This document shows positions 16,017-24,000 of a stretch of 38,822 bases of DNA, in pieces. The notes below the pieces were generated by a model that worked only from the letters and a program-made list of their open reading frames with translations, had not been told where the DNA came from and did no database searches. The position numbers and the translations under genes were made by a program. Origin of the DNA: Methanosarcinales archaeon (GTDB lineage Archaea > Halobacteriota > Methanosarcinia > Methanosarcinales > Methanosarcinaceae); the NCBI GenBank assembly GCA_031260345.1, contig JAIRKA010000105.1, positions 1 through 38,822 on the forward strand, given 5' to 3'. The number at the start of each line of letters is the position of its first letter. The first letter of the stretch is position 1.

Positions 16017-18321
16017 CTTTCAAATTATTCGGATCGGCTCTTGTCCTGTCCACAAGCTCCTGCCGCTTTCCTGCATTCCAGCCGTCAACGGACTGCAGAT
16101 AACCCGTAATTCTGGACAAGTGGTCAATGTTTTCGGAGCCGCATTTCGGACAACTGTCTTTGATGCCGGAGGTGACATAGCCTTCATCTTTGCAGATCGT
16201 TATGTCGCGCGTAAACGCGAAATATCCGGTCGCCGTGTTCTTTGCGATGTGCATCGCCATTTCCTGCAAGCCGTCGGGGTCAGGCGTTCCTTCGCCGAGC
16301 CAGATATGGAGAATGTTTCCGCCGTCAACGATCGGGAAGAACGTTTGTTCGTAATTGATTCTTTCAATGACGGAAATGTCTGCGCCCGGCGGAATGTGCG
16401 TTCCGTTGGTGTAGTAAACCGGCAGGTCTTTCGTTGTTCCGAGTTCCTTTTTCGTCAGCTCAACATCGCCGTTCATATTGTTTTCAGCCTTGCCGGCATA
16501 TTCGGGGTGGAGCAGGTCAGACACTGCAAATCTCTGAGCGGTTGTCTCGGCAGGCGTTCGAGCAAGAGCAATTTCAATGCCGTTTTCCTGCGACAGCCTC
16601 TGAGCGTGCAGCTTCATTTCGTACATGATGCGAATCGCGAACTTGAAAGAATCCGGAGATTCGTACATGGATTTTCCGGTGTGGTACTGAACCATTTCGT
16701 TGATTCCGACAACGCCGATTGTGTAAACAAGCGCGGCAAAGTCAACGGCAATCGCGCCTTTTTCGCCCGTGTTCGGATCCCTTGGAGTCATTGCCGCAAA
16801 TGGAATTCTGTTGGATGCCAAAAGGTGATCCATCCACTTTTTCTTCACGCGGAAAACCTCAACGGATTTGTTCATGAGATATTTGAGCTCATCAATCAAT
16901 TTCTGATCGTCGTGGTCGGCTTTGTAGGCGGCGCGCGGGCAGTTCAAGGACATAACCATCCAGGAGCCCATTGAGAAGTGCTTTCCGTCTTTGAAGTAAA
17001 GCTTGTCATCGAAGTCGGCATCGTCTTCCGGATTTGCGGAGAATTGTTAAGCACAGCACTGGTAGCAGCTGATGCCTTCACCTGCGCCGCGGTATTCCGG
17101 AATCTGGTTGTCGAAATACGGCGTTCCGAATTTGGCGGCCAATTCAAAGGTTAAGCGGTAGAGTTCTTTATAAGTCAAAACATCCGGGTTGGCGGCGTTG
17201 AACGCGGCGTCTTCGTCCATGAAATCCGGCTCGATTGAAATTTCCGGCTTCGGGAAGGAAAACGGCTTGCCCCAGTCATCGCCTTTGAGCATGACGACCA
17301 TCAAAGCGCGGAATCCTTTCCTGACTTCCTTTTCAAGATCGCCGTAAACCCACTTTCTCGTGCCGTTGGTGCCGTCCCAAACTTTACCCATCGCAACGAC
17401 GGGCTTGTCTTTCCAAAGCTTCGGAACGCCCGGAGAAAGCTGAACGGATGAGAAAACGGTCTGGCCGCCGCGGGCGCACATCATCTGCATCATTTCGTAA
17501 ACGAACATCTGCATGAGCTGCTCAAGCTCTTTGTCTGTTTTGTCAACAAAATACGGCGCGAGGAAGGTGAGGAAATTATAGAAGCCCTGGCCACCGGCAA
17601 AGTTTGTCTGAGCGGAGCCCATGACTTTAACGGCGTGAAGAATCGCAACTTCCGCTTTCATGGCGGGGCCTGCAACGCTTGACTGGACGCCGACACCGTC
17701 GGGCATCAAGCCGTAATAGAAGAAATATCTGAGATCCCAGTCCTGACAGAACGGGCGCGTTCCAAAGTATTCCAAGTCGTGAATGTGGAAGTCGCCGTTT
17801 AGGTGAAGGTCGGCCAGATTTCCGGGCATCAAAAGAAGATTCTGTTCCTTAGACATCTTGTCCGCTTTCTTCTTGTGAGATGTTTCGGCGTTGTCTAACT
17901 GGTTGGCGTTGTCGTGGGATTCGAATCCGAGACCTGTGTCAATTTCGCAGGCGTCATAAACGGATGCGCCGACTCTTGTCATCACGTTACGCCATTCGGG
18001 GTGACCGCGTTCCAAAAGGATGCAGTTGACGATTTCACGAACCAAGGGGCCTGAAAGAAATTCAACGCCCATTTTTCGGATGCGTGTTTCGGCTTCTTTT
18101 GAAATTTCGATGGCCTCTTCTTTGGTAATTCCTGGAACGCCGTAAAAGCGCTCCGCGAGCGGCGTTTCTTTCATCAGCTGGCGGACAATTTCGTTTCTGT
18201 TCCAATCCATCATGTAGCCGTTGGTCGTTCTGACCTTCGGCATGGTCGGAACGGTGCCGCCGTCAAGCGTCTGCTGGACTCGGCCTTTTCCTTCTGTATT
18301 TTTGCTGAATTGTGTTGACAT
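16012..18321 (-). pseudogene. nrdD: Anaerobic ribonucleoside-triphosphate reductase, interrupted by one in-frame UAA
   Basis: The frame runs 769 codons plus the final stop and is intact except for TAA at 17049-17047. The upstream part (424 codons) holds an ATP-cone domain (about residues 27-120) and ends in the cysteine motif GEGISCYQCCA. After the TAA the frame continues directly as QFSANPEDD...GKHFSMGSW to the glycyl-radical segment RITGYLQSVDGWNAGKRQEL. Class III RNR reduces NTPs to dNTPs without oxygen using a glycyl radical made by NrdG, which is not in this window. The zinc site appears as ICKDEGY...CPKC, one cysteine short of the usual CxxC pair. ATG follows GGTGA. It could be a recent nonsense mutation, a sequence error, or a gene needing readthrough. 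UAA ends many other genes here, so it is not globally reassigned. Confidence 0.85.
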
Positions 18322-18466
18322 GAGCCTTCACCGTGTGTATTATTTTTTGATTATATGAAATAATAATGAAGTATAAATGTAAATGATTGATAAACCGTAA
18401 TTAAACCGCGTGTAAGTCATGTGAAAGTAATCGATTCGAGATCGGTTCAAAATCCGATTTCATTTT

Positions 18467-18721
18467 TTATGCGATCAGTTTCGTAATCTGTTCTTCTTTG
18501 ACAGCGTTTCCTTCAAAGATCTCCCTGTATGTGAGGAATTTGCTGTCAATTTGGAGAACCGGGGCAACGTTTGTAAAAATGTTGTTGACAGCGAGTTCTG
18601 TGAGCGCTGCGGGCGTTGTCATGTCCGCTTCTTCGTATGCGATATTTCGGGACTCAAAAAATCCTTTTAAAATTTTACATTTCGGGCAGACATCCGTTGT
18701 ATAAATGATTACTTTTGACAA
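18467..18721 (-). CDS. nrdH: NrdH-like glutaredoxin
   Basis: About 84 residues with a thioredoxin/glutaredoxin fold and the redox motif CPKC in YTTDVCPKCKILKGFF. It also has VAPVLQID, which carries the cis-proline-like turn, and FLTYREIFEG. In Methanosarcina a redoxin of this kind passes electrons to the class III NrdD from a ferredoxin-dependent disulfide reductase. I prefer the TTG at 18721, since AGGTGAAAGG just upstream is the Shine-Dalgarno; the GTG at 18730 lies inside it. It precedes nrdD by 145 bases on the same strand, supporting a shared role in dNTP supply. Confidence 0.8.
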   Translation of the reverse strand: MSKVIIYTTDVCPKCKILKGFFESRNIAYEEADMTTPAALTELAVNNIFTNVAPVLQIDSKFLTYREIFEGNAVKEEQITKLIA

Positions 18722-18764
18722 ACCTTTCACCTGTTGCTGTTTATTTCTGTTAATTTTGCTGCTC

Positions 18765-18780
18765 TCTTTTATTTATAAAC
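18765..18780 (-). promoter_or_regulatory. TATA box for nrdH
   Basis: On the minus strand GTTTATAAATAAAAG lies about 40-50 bases upstream of the nrdH start. It is the best archaeal promoter match in this leader. Confidence 0.4.
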
Positions 18781-18832
18781 AAAAATATGCTGTTTACAAA
18801 TAAAAAAGACAAACAAACGTATTTTGTCCTCA

Positions 18833-18861
18833 TTTTCGACAGCGATTTAATGTGTCGAAAA
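18833..18861. promoter_or_regulatory. Nine-base-pair inverted repeat upstream of nrdH
   Basis: TTTTCGACA (18833-18841) and TGTCGAAAA (18853-18861) are perfectly complementary around 11 bases. It lies 110 bases upstream of nrdH, beyond the TATA box, where an activator could bind. Confidence 0.4.
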
Positions 18862-19250
18862 CATTCATCATTAATATTTTATTAAAATCCGATGATTAAA
18901 TGAGCGGAAACTTTGATGAAACTTAAATAACTGTTTTTTTGTTTAATAAACTTTTTACCACCATCTTTGGATACAAACAATGAAAACGAATGCAGTAAGC
19001 GCTCATAGTTTGAATACAAAGAAAAACAGCAGAATATAAATCTCTTGGAAATGATTTGGTAACATATTTGGTATAAAATTCTACAGCGTTCGAAAATTTC
19101 GAAAAAAATGAAAAATTGAAAGCCGAAGCGGCCAAACTAAAAAGAAAGTCAAAAAATCAAGAGATATCGAATTATAAAAAATTTTTAATAAAAACTTGAA
19201 ATTGAAAAGCAAAGTAAAATTAAGACAAAATTCAAAACCGAAAACAAAAC

Positions 19251-19325
19251 TCAAAACCAAACATTGATTTTTGTATCAGACTCATGAAACTCGAACGCCC
19301 GATAAAATCCTGAAATTTAATAATT
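19251..19325 (+). repeat. Dispersed repeat C, copy 1
   Basis: The segment contains AAAACCAAACAT at its start and CGAACGCCCGATAAAA (19287-19302) in the middle. Both recur in the same order and similar spacing, reverse-complemented, at about 28030-28105. Confidence 0.55.
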
Positions 19326-19365
19326 GAAGTTTTAAAAAATTTCGTTTACAGATCGGCCGCCTCTA

Positions 19366-19378
19366 TCGAGCCGCTCCG
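19366..19378 (-). repeat. Dispersed repeat A, degenerate copy 2
   Basis: TCGAGCCGCTCCG matches the core of repeat A in reverse orientation. The flanking CTCTCAAATAT resembles the flank of the copy at 23805. Confidence 0.45.
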
Positions 19379-19531
19379 TTTCTCTCTCAAATATCGAATA
19401 GAATGCTCTCTCTTTTTCAAATTTGAGGTCATCGTAAATGTTTTTATAGAACGGCACACATTTATTTGCCAAATCTCGTTATTTTACTATTTTTAAATCA
19501 ATTACGGTCATATGTTTTGGGAGGCTGAAGT

Positions 19532-20560
19532 ATGGGTGTTGCCATCGGCGATCTGCTGGAAAGGGATGAAATTTCCCGCTCGGATTTAAAAGGCAAAATC
19601 GTTGCGTTTGACGCGTATAATGTAATATATCAGTTTCTCACAACCGTACGCGGCCGCGACGGAAAGCCGCTCACGGATTTAAACGGCAACTTAACTTCTC
19701 ATCTCTCCGGCATTCTGTACCGAACGTCAAGCTTTGTTGAAGACGGCATTAAGCCCGTTTTTGTTTTTGACGGCATTCCGCCCGAATTAAAAGCCGAAAC
19801 GCTTGACAAACGCCGCGAAATTCGTGAAGCGGCGCATGAGAAATGGAAGCTTGCAATGGAGCTCGGCGATACGGCTGAAATATTAAAATATTCACAAGCC
19901 GCTGTTAAAATCGACCCGCAAGTCGTTGAAGAATCGAAAATGCTGCTTGCAATGCTGGGAATTCCGGTCGTTGTTGCGCCCTCAGAAGGTGAAGCACAGG
20001 CGTCTTACATGGCAGACAAGGGCGATGTTGATTTAGTTTCGTCTCAAGATTATGACGCTTTTATTTTCGGCGCCAAAGCCGTCATTCGCAATTTAACGGT
20101 GTCGGGAAAGCGCAAACTTCCCGGAAAAAGTGTTTATGTCGATGTTTTGCCCGAAAAAGTGGATTTGAATAAAAACTTGGAGCGTTTGGGAATGACAAAG
20201 GATCAATTTGTTGACCTCGCGCTTTGTGTCGGTACTGATTTTAACAAAGGGATTGACCGTGTTGGTGCAAAAACGGCGCTCAAACTCATTAAAGAATACG
20301 GCAGCTATGAAGGCGTTTTAAAGTCCAAAGGACTTGAAGACCAAATTGAACGCTATGCCGCAGCAAAAGAATTTTTCAAAAATCCGCCGACAACGGATGA
20401 CTATACAATTCAGTGGACGAAACCCGATAAAGAAAAAATGATTGAATTTCTATGTTCAAAACACGATTTTTCGGAAGAGCGCGTGACATCCGCTTGGCAG
20501 AAAATTAATGCTGCGTTTGAAACAAAAACCAAACAGCCGACTTTGGATCAGTGGTTCTGA
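19532..20560 (+). CDS. fen1: Flap endonuclease 1
   Basis: The 342-residue archaeal FEN-1/XPG-family nuclease removes 5' flaps during Okazaki fragment maturation and long-patch repair. The N-nuclease region begins MGVAIGDLL and holds FDAYN and FVFDGIPP. The I-nuclease region has PSEGEAQASYMADKGDVDLVSSQDYDAFIFGA split across residues about 148-180, with the metal-binding acidic residues. A helix-hairpin-helix follows (GTDFNKGIDRVGAKTALKLI). The C-terminal QPTLDQWF is a PIP box for the PCNA clamp. ATG follows GGGAGG at good spacing. A TATA-like TTTTTATAG lies at 19441. Confidence 0.96.
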   Translation: MGVAIGDLLERDEISRSDLKGKIVAFDAYNVIYQFLTTVRGRDGKPLTDLNGNLTSHLSGILYRTSSFVEDGIKPVFVFDGIPPELKAETLDKRREIREAAHEKWKLAMELGDTAEILKYSQAAVKIDPQVVEESKMLLAMLGIPVVVAPSEGEAQASYMADKGDVDLVSSQDYDAFIFGAKAVIRNLTVSGKRKLPGKSVYVDVLPEKVDLNKNLERLGMTKDQFVDLALCVGTDFNKGIDRVGAKTALKLIKEYGSYEGVLKSKGLEDQIERYAAAKEFFKNPPTTDDYTIQWTKPDKEKMIEFLCSKHDFSEERVTSAWQKINAAFETKTKQPTLDQWF

Positions 20561-20668
20561 TTCGGCGGCCGTTTTTCTCTTCATTTTTTGAAATTTTTTC
20601 CTCTAATTTTCAATCAAAAAGTGCATAAAAACGCATTTTCCTTTTTGGAATATTTTTGAAAAATTTGT

Positions 20669-20745
20669 GCGGCTCGCGCGACGGCGGCAGCAAACAACGC
20701 CCTCCCTCTGCCATGAAATTTTTTGAGCGAAGCGAGCAAAATTTG
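20669..20745 (+). repeat. Dispersed repeat A with module B, copy 3
   Basis: Module A reads GCGGCTCGCGCGACGGCGGC (20669-20688). Module B follows at 20698-20745: ACGCCCTCCCTCTGCCATG, then AAATTTTTTGAGCGAAGCG and AGCAAAATTT. The pair lies in the gap between fen1 and lysC. Confidence 0.65.
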
Positions 20746-20858
20746 AGCAAACTTTTGTCACAAGATATTTAAATATCTTTTAACATTGAAAAAGGAAGCA
20801 AAAGTTATAAAAAACCATACGCAACGGAACAGAAAATTAAACGGAAAAATTGAGAATT

Positions 20859-22262
20859 ATGAAGATCGTGATGAAATTCGGCGGAACTTCCGTCGGTGAC
20901 GGGAAAAAAATACGCCATGTCGCCGAACTGGCGAAGAGTTATTATGACAAGGGAGATCAGGTTGTTTTGGTGACATCCGCTCTCGCAGGCGTTACCGATC
21001 AGCTTCTGGATGTCGCGACTGCCAGCCGTGAAAACGGAAAAGTGACGGTTGTGACGGAATTTATCACCGCGCTGAAACAGCAGCATTTTACCGCCGTCAA
21101 CGAAGCGATTGATGACGAAGGGATCAAAGCGGAAGTTGTCAGGTATTTAACCGGCCGCATTGATGAGCTTGAAAAAGCACTTATCGGCATCTGCTATTTG
21201 GGCGAGCTGACCCTCCGCTCCCGCGACAACATTTCATCCTACGGCGAACGCCTGGCAGCGCCGGTCGTCTCAGGCGCGCTTCGTTCCATGGGCATTGATT
21301 CTAAAGATTACACCGGCGGTGAAGCCGGCATTATCACGACGGACGTTTTCGGCGGCGCAAAACCGCTTTCAAGATCATACGAATTGATTCAGAATAAATT
21401 AACGCCGGGGCTGAAAAAATCAATTCAGGTCGTCACGGGTTTTATCGGTGAAAATGAAGAAGGCGTGATTACAACGCTCGGCCGCAGCGGATCGGATTAT
21501 ACCGCGTCCATTGTCGGCGTCGGCATCAAAGCGGACGAAATTTGGCTTTGGAAAGAAGTTGACGGCATCATGACCGCCAACCCGAAAATCGTTCCAAGTG
21601 CGCGCACCATTCACTTTATTTCATATCAAGAAGCGATGGAGCTCTCCTCACTCGGCGCGGAGGTACTGCACCCGAGAGCGATTGAGCCTTCAATGATGCA
21701 CAATATTCCTGTCCGCGTCAAGAGCACATTCAAGCCGGACTTTGACGGAACGCTTGTCATTACCGAAAGCAAAAAGTCCAAAAACGTCGTCAAAGCTGTC
21801 AGCATGATCAAAAAAGCATCGCTGGTCAATGTTTCAAGCCCGGAAATGGTGGATTCCGTCGGAAAGCTCGCAGTCATTTTTTCAATTTTAGCAAACAAAA
21901 AAGTCGGCGTCCGCTTAATCAGTCAGGGTTCCGAATCCAGCATTTCATTTATTGTCAACGACGCCGACCGCGCAAAAACAGTCAAAGCATTGAAAGCGGA
22001 ACTCGGAGAATCATATACAGTTGACTATCGCGCAGACGTCTCTGTTGTTGCGGTCGTCGGTGCGGGAATGGCAGGAACGCCCGGTGTCGCAAAACGTGTG
22101 TTTACGGCGCTTGGCAAGGAAAACATCAGCATCATTATGATCAGCCAAGGCTCTTCCGAATACAATATTTCCTGTGTTGTCAGCAGTGCTGAAGTCAACA
22201 AAGCGGTTGCGGCTTTGCATGCCGAATTTGAACTGGACAAGCCCGAAAACGGGAAGAATTAA
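20859..22262 (+). CDS. lysC: Aspartate kinase
   Basis: About 467 residues in two parts: an amino-acid kinase domain starting MKIVMKFGGTSVGDG and containing TLGRSGSDYTASIVG, and two C-terminal ACT domains (from about residue 305; MISQGSSEYNISCVV in the last). It phosphorylates aspartate, the first step towards lysine, threonine, methionine and isoleucine. The ACT pair implies feedback control by an end product. I place the start at ATG 20859; a TTG three codons upstream is possible. purM follows after 27 bases on the same strand. Confidence 0.94.
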   Translation: MKIVMKFGGTSVGDGKKIRHVAELAKSYYDKGDQVVLVTSALAGVTDQLLDVATASRENGKVTVVTEFITALKQQHFTAVNEAIDDEGIKAEVVRYLTGRIDELEKALIGICYLGELTLRSRDNISSYGERLAAPVVSGALRSMGIDSKDYTGGEAGIITTDVFGGAKPLSRSYELIQNKLTPGLKKSIQVVTGFIGENEEGVITTLGRSGSDYTASIVGVGIKADEIWLWKEVDGIMTANPKIVPSARTIHFISYQEAMELSSLGAEVLHPRAIEPSMMHNIPVRVKSTFKPDFDGTLVITESKKSKNVVKAVSMIKKASLVNVSSPEMVDSVGKLAVIFSILANKKVGVRLISQGSESSISFIVNDADRAKTVKALKAELGESYTVDYRADVSVVAVVGAGMAGTPGVAKRVFTALGKENISIIMISQGSSEYNISCVVSSAEVNKAVAALHAEFELDKPENGKN

Positions 22263-22289
22263 AGACAAGATTATAAATGAGGCTCATGA

Positions 22290-23294
22290 ATGGCGGGAAA
22301 AGAACAATCGACTTACGCGACTTCCGGTGTTGACATTCGTCAGGAAGAAGACACAATCAAATCATTGACAAAAGCGATGACCTTCAAAAGAGAGGGTTTC
22401 GGCGCACCGTTAACGGATATCGGCCACTATGCCGGTTTGATGGATTTCGGTGAATTCGCAGTTGCCATGGCAACCGACGGCGTCGGCTCCAAAGTTCTCA
22501 TCGCAAACGAAATGGGAAAATGGGATACGATCGGCATTGACTGTGTTGCGATGAATGTGAATGATTTGCTTGCAATCGGCGCGGAACCCATCGGTTTTGT
22601 GGATTATCTCGCGCTCGAAAAGCACAAACCCGGATTGGCCGAAGAAATCGGTATTGGTCTTGCAAAAGGCGCCGAGATTTCAAAAATGTCAATCGTCGGC
22701 GGCGAAACCGCAACGCTTCCGGACGTTATTAAAGGGTTCGATCTTGCCGGCACCTGCATCGGCATCGTCAAAAAAGAAGATGTTTTGACCGGCGAAAAAA
22801 TCAAAGTCGGTGACGTGATTATCGGCCTTAAAAGCAGCGGTGTACACAGCAACGGCTACTCTTTGGTCCGCCAAATCATCAAAGAGTCCGCTTACGATTA
22901 TAATGATTACTGCCCGTACGATTCCAAAAAAACAATCGGCAACGAACTTCTCATCCCGACAAAAATTTATATGGAAGTTTTGGACGTTATCAAACATCAT
23001 GAAGTTCACGGTCTCGCCCACATTACCGGCAGCGGCCTTTTGAAACTGAAACGCATTACAAGTCTCGGCTTTGATTTCGATGATCCGATTGAGCCGCCTG
23101 AGATATTCAAATTCCTTCAGGAACAGGGCAATGTCAGTGACCTTGAAATGTATAAGACATTCAATATGGGAATGGGCTTTATTATCGTCGTTCCCGAAGA
23201 AACGGCGCCTTATGTGATCGGACTGACGGGCGGAAAGCGCGTCGGAAAAATTGTTGAATCCGGCATTAAAGTCAAAGATTTAGTGATTGAGTAA
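22290..23294 (+). CDS. purM: Phosphoribosylformylglycinamidine cyclo-ligase (AIR synthetase)
   Basis: The 334-residue enzyme of de novo purine synthesis closes FGAM to AIR with ATP. It begins TYATSGVDIRQEEDTIK, followed by VAMATDGVGSKVLIA (metal/ATP binding), GGETATLPD and GLKSSGVHSNGYSLVR. HITGSGLLKLKR matches the family's HITGGG region. Length is normal. ATG follows GAGG at six bases. Close spacing after lysC suggests a transcriptional unit of convenience rather than a shared pathway. Confidence 0.95.
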   Translation: MAGKEQSTYATSGVDIRQEEDTIKSLTKAMTFKREGFGAPLTDIGHYAGLMDFGEFAVAMATDGVGSKVLIANEMGKWDTIGIDCVAMNVNDLLAIGAEPIGFVDYLALEKHKPGLAEEIGIGLAKGAEISKMSIVGGETATLPDVIKGFDLAGTCIGIVKKEDVLTGEKIKVGDVIIGLKSSGVHSNGYSLVRQIIKESAYDYNDYCPYDSKKTIGNELLIPTKIYMEVLDVIKHHEVHGLAHITGSGLLKLKRITSLGFDFDDPIEPPEIFKFLQEQGNVSDLEMYKTFNMGMGFIIVVPEETAPYVIGLTGGKRVGKIVESGIKVKDLVIE

Positions 23295-23423
23295 TCTTTC
23301 AAGAACTCAATCGTTTCTTCTCTTTTTCCTTTTCTCTCAATTATTTTTCAGCTCTTTCTCAACATCTCAATTTCAATCAAAGCTTCAATCAAAATCTAAT
23401 CAAAGTTAATTTCGGGGTCTTGT

Positions 23424-23723
23424 ATGGTTTGCGTTAATAATCTGGAAGTTACCATCATCGGAAATGACATGACGCTTTCGGAATGTGAAGAATTGATTTT
23501 GGAAAAATCCGATGAAGTTTGGCTTGTTCCAGGCGGTTATGAATTGCTTGGCGCTTTATTGAAAGGGGCGAGACCGTTTCCGGTTGGAATTTCAAGCGAT
23601 AATTTATATTTTCAATATGTGAAACCGTGTTTCGGGATTTTTGCTCTTTGGCTTGAAAATTGCCGGGAAATTGAAACGCTGAAAGAAGATTTTTTGAAAA
23701 ACGGATTTAAGAAAATAAAATAA
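23424..23723 (+). CDS. Small uncharacterised protein
   Basis: The 99-residue product has an alpha/beta pattern: a first strand (LEVTIIG), an acidic helix (LSECEELILEKSDE), a second strand with VWLVPGGYELLGALLKGA, then a hydrophobic helix FGIFALWLENC and a basic tail. No signal peptide or transmembrane segment is clear. Two Cys near the end (PCFG and ENCREI) do not form a motif. ATG follows GGGGTC. It lies 129 bases after purM on the same strand. I do not recognise the family. Confidence 0.6.
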   Translation: MVCVNNLEVTIIGNDMTLSECEELILEKSDEVWLVPGGYELLGALLKGARPFPVGISSDNLYFQYVKPCFGIFALWLENCREIETLKEDFLKNGFKKIK

Positions 23724-23804
23724 AAACAATATTTAATAAGAATATGAGCTCAGCTACTGGTGTATTTGCGTTTGTTGCCGTTATCCTGCTTGTTTTTCTG
23801 TTCT

Positions 23805-23830
23805 GCCGCCGCCTGCGCGCGAGCCGCTCC
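23805..23830 (-). repeat. Dispersed repeat A, copy 4
   Basis: GCCGCCGCCTGCGCGCGAGC plus CGCTCC is the reverse complement of module A. Its downstream flank, with TTTCAAATATTGAATT, resembles module B of other copies. Confidence 0.65.
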
Positions 23831-23940
23831 ATTTTTTGCGTTTCCAAAATTGAATGAATGCGCCCCTGCGTTCTCTTTCAAATATTGAATTTTTTGTGTC
23901 TTTTTATACTATTCAATAGTTTCACTTTGCAGGCTGATTA

Positions 23941-23950
23941 TTTATAAGAA
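23941..23950 (+). promoter_or_regulatory. TATA box for hef
   Basis: TTTATAAGAA preceded by GATTA lies 60 bases before the hef ATG, predicting a leader of about 30 bases. Confidence 0.4.
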
Positions 23951-24000
23951 AAAGCGCCATAGAACTGTACATCCAATCTGAAAGAATCCGAGAGGCAACA

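Larger units (their letters stand above)
18862..19440. other. Long AT-rich intergenic region, no gene
   Basis: No convincing ORF; the 70-codon minus-strand frame at 18923-19135 has no Shine-Dalgarno or recognisable sequence. It contains a copy of the dispersed repeat C (19251-19325) and a degenerate repeat A (19366-19378). Confidence 0.6.

Noticed and set aside
16012-16971. The second half of nrdD as an independently translated gene
   Set aside because: The first Met (GSWMVMS) lies inside conserved NrdD sequence, lacks a Shine-Dalgarno, and would omit residues known to be part of the fold.
17047-17049. Pyrrolysine or selenocysteine recoding at the nrdD stop
   Set aside because: Those use UAG and UGA; this codon is UAA, which also ends many normal genes in the window.
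23744-23857. A 37-codon frame with a hydrophobic helix after the small unknown gene
   Set aside because: It has no Shine-Dalgarno and its second half is encoded by dispersed repeat A, so the helix is probably chance.
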